Assembly: GCF_900119185.1 (NCBI RefSeq)
Contig: NZ_FPJE01000010.1
Location: 124,001 to 188,000 of the forward strand
From: Sinomicrobium oceani
GTDB taxonomy: Bacteria; Bacteroidota; Bacteroidia; Flavobacteriales; Flavobacteriaceae
Direction of reading: 5' to 3'
Length of the DNA stretch: 64,000 bases
The position numbers and the translations under genes are program-made. The notes below the pieces were generated by a model. That model had not been told where the DNA came from and did not search any database. It saw nothing but the letters and a program-made list of their open reading frames with translations. Shown here in pieces: positions 55,191 through 62,622 of the stretch (the stretch's first letter is position 1; each line of letters begins with the position of its first letter).

Positions 55191-55320
55191 CCCGTTGTGC
55201 CTTATAGTTTTAAAGATGTTATCCTGAGCCCTGTCGAAGGATTTTTACTGACGATAGGAGATGTTTCGACAGGCTCAACATGACGTAAACGACTATTTTT
55301 TATCCATAATGCACAACGGG
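55191..55320 (+). repeat. 130-bp MITE-like palindromic element, copy 1
   Basis: Perfect 10-base terminal inverted repeats CCCGTTGTGC and GCACAACGGG, extended to about 15 of 17 bases. Inside it has imperfect inverted arms ATCCTGAGCCCTGTCGAAGG and GTTTCGACAGGCTCAACATG. The gap 55,321-55,422 that follows holds nothing recognisable. No target-site duplication is evident. A second copy lies at 59,523. Confidence 0.85.
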
Positions 55321-55422
55321 TTTAGAAATAATATCCATTCCACTTCCTGTCTGGTCTACTGTAGTAATTCCACCTCCCTTTTACTTGCACGGAGCGACAA
55401 ACATTCTGTCCCAACCCTGTAA

Positions 55423-56628
55423 TCACCCCCTGGCCAGTGGTCTTTTCTTAACTTTATTTCTCAAAAAGAAAAGGAGGGAGAGGATGGTTAACGACAGTAG
55501 GAGATAACTCAGGGCCATACCGGACTGGTTGGTAATATGCAGCAGGCTTACTACGGTATAGCTGGCTACGGAGGTCACCAGGTAGCTCGCGCCGCTGGTA
55601 AGGCCATTGGTAACCCCGGCATACTCGGGGAAACGGGTGAGGCAGTAGGTAAAATATACGGTGTAGAGAAAACCGTTGAACAGGTGTAGCAGGTAGATAA
55701 AGCCTACAAAGACATAGATATTGGAAACGAATTTTCCCGTACCGAACATGAGCAGGCCGACAAGTATTTCCATACCCACCCCAAAAAACAGTTTTTTAAG
55801 GAAAGGCAGGGTGCTCAGCGAGCGTCCCAGTATACCCCCGCTCATAATACCAAAGCCGGAGATCAGGGCACAATAGCCCGTAACTACCGGCGAAAAGCCA
55901 AAGTGATTTTCTACGATAAACGGAGCGGACATGGCAAAAGACATGACCATACCATAGGTAAGGCCAAGAACTACCAGCCCCATCGAAAAATCGGGAGCCC
56001 TGAGCACCGTCCGGTAGGTTTCGGCAATATGTTTTCGCTTAAAAGGTTTAAGATCGGTAAAGGCTTCGCCGGAGAAAAACCACTCTATAAGCAACATCAC
56101 CAGGGCATACGCCCCGAGAAAGTAAAAACTCGATGTCCACCCGAATCCTTTCTGGAGGTATCCCCCTATAAAGGGAGCCGAAATCGGGGCCATAGACCAT
56201 ATAATGGTAAGCATACCCATATAATGCTGTAATTTTTTCCCCTGGTATATATCGACGAGGAATGCTCTTTTTCCTACCACGATAAAGGCTGTGGTCACCC
56301 CTTGTATAATACGCATACCGTAGATAAAATAGATATTATGGACCAGGGCAATGGCAAAACTGCTTATGGAAAACAATACCAGGGAGGCCAGCACCAGTTT
56401 GTATCGCCCGAAACTGTCCACAAGACTTCCGGCGGCCAGTAGCGATACCCCGTAACTGATAAGAAAACAGCTCAGCGTCATTTGTATGCCTTTACTGTCG
56501 GTGCCGAAAACTTCCTGCATTTCGGGGAAAGAAGGCAAAAAGATATCCGTAGCCAGCCCGGATAGCGGGATAAGCAGAAAAAGGGATATCGTACAGATAC
56601 GCTCGTACTTTTTGTCGTATGTTCTCAT
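55423..56628 (-). CDS. MFS transporter, Bcr/CflA-type drug exporter
   Basis: A 401-residue, 12-TM major facilitator protein. The N-terminal LIPLSGLATDIFLPSFPEMQ is the Bcr/CflA signature, motif A is present as GSLVDSFGRYKLV, and motif D/E-like MRIIQGVTTAF follows. It probably exports a toxic or signalling small molecule by proton antiport; the substrate is unknown. It lies 88 bases downstream of an AraC-family regulator on the same strand. A TAATTTTG -7-like box (minus strand, 56,664-56,657) lies about 30 bases before the ATG, so it may be transcribed separately. The C-terminus ends in a short basic tail (RNKVKKRPLARG). Confidence 0.9.
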   Translation of the reverse strand: MRTYDKKYERICTISLFLLIPLSGLATDIFLPSFPEMQEVFGTDSKGIQMTLSCFLISYGVSLLAAGSLVDSFGRYKLVLASLVLFSISSFAIALVHNIYFIYGMRIIQGVTTAFIVVGKRAFLVDIYQGKKLQHYMGMLTIIWSMAPISAPFIGGYLQKGFGWTSSFYFLGAYALVMLLIEWFFSGEAFTDLKPFKRKHIAETYRTVLRAPDFSMGLVVLGLTYGMVMSFAMSAPFIVENHFGFSPVVTGYCALISGFGIMSGGILGRSLSTLPFLKKLFFGVGMEILVGLLMFGTGKFVSNIYVFVGFIYLLHLFNGFLYTVYFTYCLTRFPEYAGVTNGLTSGASYLVTSVASYTVVSLLHITNQSGMALSYLLLSLTILSLLFFLRNKVKKRPLARG

Positions 56629-56716
56629 AGCATGTAAAGCGGAATAATGGAGCCCACAAAATTATCCGTACTTTCCCGATGAAAAAATAATGAATTCAAA
56701 TCAAAAGTTAAATAAA

Positions 56717-57634
56717 TCAAAGGTGGGCGGTAACTTCGGAACGGTATTGTTTGGGGCTTGTCCCCGTCAGTTTCCTGAAAAACGAATTGAAGTGTTGCGG
56801 GTACTCAAACCCCAGGCTGTTACCGATCTCGTAGATCCGCCAGTCGCTATACCGCAGCAGGCTCATGGCCTCGGTAAGCACACGTTCCCGGATGAGCTGG
56901 GAAGTGGTTTTGCCGGTTTGCAGTTTTACACTGTGGTTGAGATGATTGACGTGTACATGCAGCAGGTCTGCAAAACGGGCCGGGGTTTTGGCCTGCAGGG
57001 AAGTCACCGGTGACTCCACGGGAAACTGGTTGTCCAGCAGCTCCATAAACCGCTCGGCGAGATCCTGCGGGTACACCTCCGGAAATTCTTTATGGTCGGA
57101 GGTTTTTATCTTTATCCCGGTATAGATAACCAGGTTCAGCAGGTCGCGGAGCATCAGGTTTTTATATCCGAAATTATCGCAGTACTCGTTGCGCATCAGT
57201 ACAAAGTATTGTTCGAGCTTGTGGTATTGCTCATCGGTAAGGAAGAGAAACGGGTACATATCGTCCTTAAACAGCAGAAAAAGTTTCCGGAATGCTTTTC
57301 GCAGTTCGGCAGAAGCAAAATATTCGTTGAACAGGCAGATATAGCCATCGTGGCCATCGCCTATATTCTTCCACCCGTAACGGATATTGCGGTCCGAGAA
57401 AAAGAGCGAAGGCCTGTCTATGGTCACCTCTCCCTTTTCCGTGTACAGCACGGCATTTCCCCGGGTGAGTACGACCTTGTAATAATCCCTGCGCGAAAAT
57501 CCCAGCAGTTGTAAACAGTTCTGCCGTTTAATGATATTAAAATGTGCTACCGACCCCGAAGACGCCAGCAGGTCGTCGGGCACTTTTTTAAAACTGCGGG
57601 AATAATACTGTTCCAGGGTTTCTTTTTCTTCCAT
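56717..57634 (-). CDS. AraC-family transcription regulator
   Basis: A 305-residue regulator from ATG 57,634. The frame extends 15 bases further to a TTG, but a TACTTTTG box (minus strand, 57,646-57,639) lies there, favouring the internal ATG or a nearly leaderless message. The N-terminal half is a cupin-like ligand domain (GNAVLYTEKGEVTIDRPSLF). The C-terminal half is the two-HTH DNA-binding unit (FADLLHVHVNHLNHSVKLQT, DWRIYEIGNSLGFEYPQHFN, FRKLTGTSPKQYR). It is next to and upstream of the MFS exporter and presumably controls it in response to its substrate. Confidence 0.88.
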   Translation of the reverse strand: MEEKETLEQYYSRSFKKVPDDLLASSGSVAHFNIIKRQNCLQLLGFSRRDYYKVVLTRGNAVLYTEKGEVTIDRPSLFFSDRNIRYGWKNIGDGHDGYICLFNEYFASAELRKAFRKLFLLFKDDMYPFLFLTDEQYHKLEQYFVLMRNEYCDNFGYKNLMLRDLLNLVIYTGIKIKTSDHKEFPEVYPQDLAERFMELLDNQFPVESPVTSLQAKTPARFADLLHVHVNHLNHSVKLQTGKTTSQLIRERVLTEAMSLLRYSDWRIYEIGNSLGFEYPQHFNSFFRKLTGTSPKQYRSEVTAHL

Positions 57635-57649
57635 GGGGCAAAAGTACAA

Positions 57650-57978
57650 AAATCAAAGATGCGTAACGCATGCGCAGCTAAGGTTATACAGGGAATATTC
57701 CGGTGCCGGATAGCAATGTGGTATGGCCACAGGATATATGGCGCTGCGATGATTACCTTATGGTGTCGTGTATTCTCTCCATAATTTAGGCAGAATATGT
57801 ACAGAAAATCACCATCTGCATATAATATTTTGGTATATGAAATTTTAATATTAAATTCAATCGATTTTTATGAATATGATCTTAAATTATCATTTAAAAA
57901 TTTAAAAAGATAATTAAACCCTGTTATTGATGCTGATAGTACACTCCCGAAGGAGACCGGAACACTAATAATGAGATT
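57650..57978. other. A/T-rich gap before the ECF sigma gene
   Basis: A gap of about 330 bases with no gene. It is moderately G+C near the AraC gene and strongly A/T-rich from 57,800 to 57,920, as expected for a promoter zone. A partial CAATCGATT motif lies near 57,860. AAGGAG lies at 57,950, 24 bases before the TTG start of the sigma gene, too far for a normal ribosome site. Confidence 0.4.
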
Positions 57979-58527
57979 TTGAAACCTGTAAACCCCCGTA
58001 AAATCTCGATACGAAAATACAAGGCGTTATTCAACACCTTTTACGACTCCCTGTGTCTGTTTGCCAACAAATACCTGGACGATATCGAAGTATCCAAAGA
58101 TCTCGTCCAGGATGTCTTTATACGGGTGTGGGACAAGGAGATAGGTTTTGATAATGATTATGCTGCAAAGTCTTACCTGTACACTGCGGTAAAAAACAGG
58201 GCGCTCGATTACCTGAAGAGCAAGGCGTACCGTTCGAGGAACCCGTTGGAAGCGGCCGATCTCAAAGAGCTGGAGTCCGATACGTTTTTTGCCCGCGAAG
58301 TACTGCTCGAAGAATCGTCCAAGATAGTCCGTGAAGCCGTGGAGATGCTGCCTTATAAATGCAAGGAGATTATCAACCTGAGCCTTAAAGGGTACAAGAA
58401 CGATGAGATTTCGCAGACGCTGTCCATATCGGTAAATACCGTAAAAGCACAAAAGCGTATCGCCTACAGTAAACTCCGGGTAATGCTCAAAGGGGCCTTT
58501 ACCGTTTTATTTTTTTTAGGATGGTAG
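57979..58527 (+). CDS. ECF RNA polymerase sigma-70 factor, orphan
   Basis: A 182-residue sigma factor of the Bacteroidota ECF type. Region 2 is present as FYDSLCLFANKYLDDIEVSK, then DLVQDVFIRVWDKE; region 4 as LPYKCKEIINLSLKGYKNDE and ISQTLSISVNTVKAQKRIAY. No in-frame ATG exists before residue 120. The frame is closed by a TAG at 57,937, and the only usual start codon between is TTG 57,979, so a TTG start is proposed. Unlike most such sigma factors it is not followed by an anti-sigma (FecR) or a SusC gene; the next gene is in the opposite direction. Its target genes are unknown. Confidence 0.85.
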   Translation: MKPVNPRKISIRKYKALFNTFYDSLCLFANKYLDDIEVSKDLVQDVFIRVWDKEIGFDNDYAAKSYLYTAVKNRALDYLKSKAYRSRNPLEAADLKELESDTFFAREVLLEESSKIVREAVEMLPYKCKEIINLSLKGYKNDEISQTLSISVNTVKAQKRIAYSKLRVMLKGAFTVLFFLGW

Positions 58528-58739
58528 TCGTGGCGGAGACAGGGGTATATGCCTATCGCCATGACCTGCTTCAGTGACCGTGATGTGTAGTTTGAAGCCC
58601 GGAACCGGGCATACAGATCTAAAAAAGGGCTGACGTAAAGCCAGCCTCTTATGGTTAAGATTTACAGCCTTAAATAGCTTTGAGAAAAGGCACTATGCTA
58701 CTATCGGCAAATCGTATATATGATCTTGGAGATCATCTC
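58528..58739. other. Convergent gap with two hairpins
   Basis: Between two convergent genes. GCCCGG-aa-CCGGGC (58,597-58,610) may help end the sigma-factor message. GGCTG...CAGCC (58,628-58,646) is the terminator of the opposite gene. No coding sequence is seen. Confidence 0.5.
58621..58647 (-). terminator. Rho-independent terminator of the protease gene
   Basis: On the minus strand, the stem GGCTGgctttacgtCAGCC is followed by CTTTTTT, about 95 bases after the protease stop codon. The stem is short but the U-tract is clear. Confidence 0.65.
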
Positions 58740-59474
58740 TTAATCCTGCGGGGGATACAGGCTTTTAATAAATTCAATATCTTTTGCCGAAAGTTCCCCG
58801 TGAGCAATATATCCGGGTAGTGAGGAAGAATCTGTGGTCTCTGTATTTCGTACGGAATAGTGCATTATAGATAACGGATCGTATTCGGAACGGACATAAT
58901 GCTCCAGATCCTGCTCCAGAATCTGTTCGCCACCACCACGGATGTTGAGGGAGTCTTTCCAGGCTATGCCACTATCGGGACGTAGTTGCTCGTGTATAAG
59001 GCCCAGCATGTGCCCGAATTCGTGTCGTATGGTGCCCTTATCAAAAACAAGACTTTTGGGCTTTGTAGCGATGTTTTTATACAATGCCATGGTAGGCCGG
59101 GTGGTATCTACAACACTCAAACAAGCTTTTTTACCTATTTTACTCCAGCCGGAGGATGTCGTAGGGTCGAAATATATCCGTACTTCTGCATTTTTGGCAT
59201 GCTCCTTATAGCTAAAAGTAAGGTTAATAATATTATCCCAGTCTGTCACATACTTCTTAACGCTGTCTTTCTGGGATGCCGTACCGTTGAGAAAATAGAT
59301 ATTAATAGTGTCATTATGTTCCCAGAGAATACCTTTTTCCCTCGCATCATTTTCCATGGTCACTGCCCTTGGTGTAGTTGTGGTGCCATCGGGTAAGGTG
59401 TCGTCGTCATTACAGGAAACAACAAACAGGGAAATGGTGAGTAACAGTAAAAAAATAATTTTAGTAGCTTTCAT
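58740..59474 (-). CDS. Astacin-like zinc metalloprotease lipoprotein
   Basis: A 244-residue protein with a lipoprotein signal (FVVSC, Cys21). The zinc site is HEFGHMLGLIHEQ: His151, Glu152, His155 and His161, followed by Glu162, the astacin-type extended motif. The Met-turn SIMHYS (Met204, Tyr206) sits about 50 residues later, with a Tyr fifth ligand as in astacins. The N-terminal part (NIYFLNGTASQKDSVKKYVT) matches the usual N-terminal subdomain. No propeptide Cys switch was seen. It has its own terminator, and no neighbour suggests a substrate. It is likely a surface or periplasmic protease. Confidence 0.87.
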   Translation of the reverse strand: MKATKIIFLLLLTISLFVVSCNDDDTLPDGTTTTPRAVTMENDAREKGILWEHNDTINIYFLNGTASQKDSVKKYVTDWDNIINLTFSYKEHAKNAEVRIYFDPTTSSGWSKIGKKACLSVVDTTRPTMALYKNIATKPKSLVFDKGTIRHEFGHMLGLIHEQLRPDSGIAWKDSLNIRGGGEQILEQDLEHYVRSEYDPLSIMHYSVRNTETTDSSSLPGYIAHGELSAKDIEFIKSLYPPQD

Positions 59475-59522
59475 AAATGTAAAATTTAGGATTAAATAGG
59501 GTTAATGATTCCGTATTGTTTA

Positions 59523-59654
59523 CCCGTTGTGCCTTATAGGTAGAAAGACGTCATCCTGAGCATCCTGTCGAAAGATCTTTACTGACGGAAGGAGATGTTT
59601 CGACTACGCTCAACATGACGTAAACGACTATTTGTATCCATAATGCACAACGGG
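59523..59654 (+). repeat. 132-bp MITE-like palindromic element, copy 2
   Basis: Same orientation and ends as 55,191-55,320: CCCGTTGTGC and GCACAACGGG. Inside are TCATCCTGAGCATCCTGTCG and TTTCGACTACGCTCAACATG, giving a large imperfect hairpin. It lies just upstream of the protease gene (48 bases from its start), so it could carry part of that promoter region. Confidence 0.85.
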
Positions 59655-60061
59655 TTATTGTTTTTATAATGACATGAAAAGGAGGTGATACCCTTAAAAA
59701 AAAGTTATTTTATTGCTTAGTGATGAAAATATGCGGAAAGGTATGCCGGGGGAATAAACCATTTGTACATGTGGCCAATCGTACTGTGGCAGGTAGGATG
59801 ATGGTAATAGCTTATTGTTGAATGATGGAGTATGAAGTTCCGGAAGAAGAAGATAACTATCGGTTAAAGATAAGTTGGTGTAATGACCAGGGTAAGGTTT
59901 TATAGTTTTCATTACCGGGTTGAATTCTGGTATTTTTTTGGGAAAGCTTGTTTATGTTTAGTCCGTTGAATGATAAAACAAATACAAACCTTTAAAAACC
60001 GGAAGCTCCGACACAGGGTTAGAACTCCCGGTTTATCCGGTTGGGGCCCAACAGCCACCCA
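59655..60061. other. Gap of about 400 bases without a confident gene
   Basis: No gene with support was seen. It contains a perfect AAAAGGAGGTGAT at 59,678 followed by a possible 33-codon frame starting at 59,723, which I do not trust. It also holds the terminator of the DUF6266 gene near 60,010. Confidence 0.4.
59992..60035 (-). terminator. Terminator after the DUF6266 gene
   Basis: On the minus strand, TAAACCGGGAGTTC pairs with GAGCTTCCGGTTT and is followed by TTAAA, i.e. a stem with a short T-tract about 30-60 bases after the stop codon. One bulge and some mismatches are present. Confidence 0.55.
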
Positions 60062-60703
60062 TTACAATACCGCAAACTCACCCATGTAAGGGCTGTTACA
60101 GGCTTTGTCTTGTGTTTCGCTGTTAAAATAGGCCCAGGTGTGGACTACCTTACCTACATACACTTCGGGCAGTGTTACCGTGGCGGTAAGTTCGCTGCGC
60201 GTGGCCAGGAGCAAAAACAGCTCGAAGGTATCGGTTTCCGGGCAGTAACATACCAGGTTTACCAGGTCGGTGTCCTGCGCATTGCCCTGTATGCTATTGT
60301 CTTCCCAGGCCAAGGCAAAGGTTCCGCCGGCCTCGTTGTTCAGGGTAGCATTCTGGAAACCGGCCAGGTCGCCTTTGGTAATAAGCACCTTGTTATAGAC
60401 CAGTTCGGGCACATTGTCTGTGACCTCCATAGCTTCTCCTATAGTATAGGAAACCGCTATGTTTACTCTCGATTTTGCCCCTCTCTCCGTACCGAAGTAC
60501 AGGCTCTGTATGCTTTTTAGAGGTTGCAAAAAAGTAACAGCCATCTTAAACTTCAGCTGTTGGATCACCTGTTTGTCCGTAGGAGGTTTTTTGCTCGGTT
60601 TGGGCCGGCTTCGGATGATGTCCTTGCCGCGCCAGTTAGCGCCTACTACGGTTCCTACTTTTCCTGAGAATCCTCCGAGGATTCCTTTGACGATAGTTGC
60701 CAT
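60062..60703 (-). CDS. DUF6266 family protein
   Basis: A 213-residue protein matching the N-terminal signature of DUF6266: MATIVKGILGGFSGKVGTVV, then NWRGKDIIRSRPKPSKKPPT. The rest is beta-rich, with YNKVLITKGDLAGFQNATLN and DTFELFLLLATRSELTATVT. No signal peptide or catalytic motif is visible. As I recall, the family occurs in variable regions of Bacteroidota genomes and has no known function. The basic N-terminus followed by a beta-sandwich-like body suggests a structural or phage-tail-like protein, but this is speculation. It has its own terminator and a long leader with repeated GGGT motifs. Confidence 0.8.
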   Translation of the reverse strand: MATIVKGILGGFSGKVGTVVGANWRGKDIIRSRPKPSKKPPTDKQVIQQLKFKMAVTFLQPLKSIQSLYFGTERGAKSRVNIAVSYTIGEAMEVTDNVPELVYNKVLITKGDLAGFQNATLNNEAGGTFALAWEDNSIQGNAQDTDLVNLVCYCPETDTFELFLLLATRSELTATVTLPEVYVGKVVHTWAYFNSETQDKACNSPYMGEFAVL

Positions 60704-61026
60704 GTTATTAAAATTTAATGTTAATATGCAGCAAGATACAGCGCTTTGAGGCCGGTTGTATGCCTTGGGGACGTTTTGTCCGTTTTTGGCCGCATTTGTC
60801 CGTTTTTGTCCATAGGGATACAGGTTTTCTTCGGGTCTTCTTCGGGTCTTTTCCGGGTGTTGTTCGGAAAAACATCTTTTTTTCCGAAGGTGACCCGAAG
60901 CAAACCCGAAGCGAACCCGAAGAAAAATATCCGGATTTTAAGTTAAGGCAACAGGAAGTGTGCTGTTTTTATAGGAAATGATAATAACAGGTATAAAGAA
61001 AAGTGCGGTGAAACCGCGGGAAAGAT
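60704..61026. other. Leader of the DUF6266 gene with repeats
   Basis: No confident gene. It holds a direct repeat of TTTTGTCCG-type units (60,770-60,812) and the long inverted repeat listed separately (60,826-60,925). On the minus strand a 60-codon frame crosses this area but shows no family features. Confidence 0.45.
60826..60925. repeat. Long inverted repeat of CTTCGGGT units
   Basis: The left arm (60,827-60,867) has CTTCGGGT twice and TTCCGGGT once. The right arm (60,883-60,924) has ACCCGAAG three times, with a central TTCGGAAA/TTTCCGAA core. It can form a large hairpin in the leader of the DUF6266 gene. Confidence 0.8.
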
Positions 61027-61287
61027 CTATTGTTCCCGGAGCATCTTCTCGATGAGATCCCTGGGATAGAGGTATTTTTTACCGAGTTTTACATAAGGGA
61101 TCTCCTTGTTTTTGCGCATACGCCGCACGGTACGCTTACTCACCTTAAAGGCGCGTGCAACATCTGCAGTATCCATATATTTCCGAAATATAGGATCGGA
61201 TTCCCCGATAGTACGGATTTCCTTGAGGATTTCCTGGAGCAGGAAGATAAAATAACGATGAAACTCCGGCATTTTTTCAGCATCCAT
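61027..61287 (-). CDS. Excisionase-like helix-turn-helix DNA-binding protein
   Basis: An 86-residue protein. Residues about 37-84 fit the MerR-like HTH of the excisionase (HTH_17) family: YMDTADVARAFKVSKRTVRR, MRKNKEIPYVKLGKKYLYPR. An N-terminal amphipathic helix (FHRYFIFLLQEILKEIRTIG) may dimerise. Such small proteins act as excisionases of integrated elements or as regulators. No integrase is present in the window, so the role is open. It lies downstream (minus-strand sense) of an inverted-repeat region that could be its operator. Confidence 0.82.
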   Translation of the reverse strand: MDAEKMPEFHRYFIFLLQEILKEIRTIGESDPIFRKYMDTADVARAFKVSKRTVRRMRKNKEIPYVKLGKKYLYPRDLIEKMLREQ

Positions 61288-61320
61288 AACAGTAAATTTA
61301 GGTTGAACGTATTCTAAATA

Positions 61321-61374
61321 TAAGAAAAATCGCTCATGTAGTATTTCTTATTAAGAGTAAATTAACGTAAGAAA
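61321..61374. promoter_or_regulatory. TAAGAAA inverted motifs, possible operator
   Basis: TAAGAAA (61,321-61,327), TTTCTTA (61,344-61,350) and TAAGAAA (61,368-61,374) are spaced by about 23-24 bases in the leader of the excisionase-like gene. The regular spacing, near two helical turns, suggests binding sites. No further evidence. Confidence 0.35.
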
Positions 61375-61432
61375 CACATATAAACACCTCTGTATCTGTA
61401 TGTTCAGCTATGCCATAAAGGCTGTTTGCCGG

Positions 61433-62182
61433 TTATTCCACACCCTTTATGGTGAGTACTGCACCCCGGTATTTTTCTTTGTCCGAACCTGTATACTGCA
61501 GGTCGATGCCCCTGCTGTTTTCCTGTTCCATGGCCTTTTGCATCAGGCGATAATCTATTTTTTCGATTTCCGTTTCCCAGTCCGCTTCCGAAGCAGGTTT
61601 TATGGCTGCAATATTGGCGATATCAAAAACGGGGGTCAGGGGCTGTACTTTTCGCGAACGCCGTATAAAGAGCGTGTCTCCCTCTATTTTTTCGACCTTT
61701 ATCCAGCCTTCGGGCAGACCGTTGACCTGCTGCCGGTTGGCATCCGTAAAAAAAACAGCGCCGTACAACTGGCCTGGTGCTATGTGGTGGAGTTCATTAT
61801 ACAGTTTGGCGGTTTTATCGGCCTGGTCTTTTTGTTCGACGTTCCGGTAAATGGAAGAACCGACAAAAAGAACGGCGATCAGCGCCGCAATAATCAGATA
61901 GCCTTTCCATATTTTCAGATACGGTATGGGAAGTGTTTTCTTAAAAGCCTTGACCTCTTCCTTTAATTCTTTCGAGTATTTGCGGGGATGTATCACCTCG
62001 TTTTCTCTGGTGTAAACATGAGACATCTTTACCAGGCCTCCCCCCATGGGAAGCCATAGGAATTTTACACCCGGGGTATAGATACGCAGGGTAAACTGCC
62101 GCGGCTGAGGATCGTCTTTCAGGGTTGAGGTAATGATCTTTTCCCCGAGCGTAAGGTCGTAAGCTTCGTATATAAAAAACAT
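61433..62182 (-). CDS. One-TM membrane protein, unknown
   Basis: A 249-residue protein. The N-terminal cytosolic part (about 1-90) has a beta-rich segment (DYDPQPRQ-like DPQPRQFTLRIYTPG, GVKFLWLPMGGG). A single transmembrane helix lies around residues 94-116 (YLIIAALIAVLFVGSSIY), and the C-terminal part is outside the membrane (YGAVFFTDANRQQVNGLPEG and GDTLFIRRSRKVQPLTPVFD). No signal peptide and no named family recognised. It faces away from the MscS gene, and nothing nearby explains its role. Confidence 0.65.
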   Translation of the reverse strand: MFFIYEAYDLTLGEKIITSTLKDDPQPRQFTLRIYTPGVKFLWLPMGGGLVKMSHVYTRENEVIHPRKYSKELKEEVKAFKKTLPIPYLKIWKGYLIIAALIAVLFVGSSIYRNVEQKDQADKTAKLYNELHHIAPGQLYGAVFFTDANRQQVNGLPEGWIKVEKIEGDTLFIRRSRKVQPLTPVFDIANIAAIKPASEADWETEIEKIDYRLMQKAMEQENSRGIDLQYTGSDKEKYRGAVLTIKGVE

Positions 62183-62622
62183 AGTAGTACCAGTTTTAAT
62201 AAGTCCGAAAAAGCATGCAAAAATAAGATAAAGTTTCTTAACAGGTTTGTGCAGATGATGATTTTAATGGATGTTTTGCTCTTACCGATCGCTATAGTGT
62301 TGTAAGTCAATTTCATGTGTTTTACGTGGTTGTTACCCTACAGGGGGGGCAGTCCGCCGGGTTGTTGAGGTATTGGTGTTTTATGGGTTATAACCTTGTG
62401 CAGGGGGGATTGGTTTGTTCGTAGTTGGGCTTCGCTACCCCTTTCGGCCACTGCGCCATACCTTCGGTGCTCCGTTCCCCACAGGCACTCAGCCCTCGTT
62501 AAATAGACGGGGCAGAGGCGGCTGCGTGTTCCGGTTCCGGCCGTAATGTACCGAAGCCCCGGCTTCTCTCCTCCAGAACAACGTACACATCCCGGAGAGT
62601 ATTGCTTATATTTGGGTAGCAC
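62183..62622. other. Gap of about 440 bases with the 78-bp repeat
   Basis: No confident gene. The second copy of the 78-bp repeat (62,417-62,494) and a GGGTTGTTG...GTTTTATGGG motif (62,353) occupy the middle. The rest, up to the MscS gene, shows nothing recognised. Confidence 0.5.
62417..62494 (+). repeat. 78-bp dispersed direct repeat, copy 2
   Basis: Same orientation as 45,445-45,522, with five substitutions. It lies 128 bases before the MscS start. Confidence 0.85.

Noticed and set aside
55191-59654. The two palindromic elements as ends of a composite transposon
   Set aside because: No transposase lies between them and no target-site duplication is visible; they are reported only as MITE-like repeats.
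59678-59824. Perfect AAAAGGAGGTGAT followed by a possible 33-codon gene
   Set aside because: Strong Shine-Dalgarno sequences are unusual in this group, the start lies about 30 bases away, and the encoded peptide shows no features; taken as chance.
59694-59912. 72-codon minus-strand frame in the gap before the DUF6266 gene
   Set aside because: No signal, no family similarity, and it lies in the 3' region between two elements.
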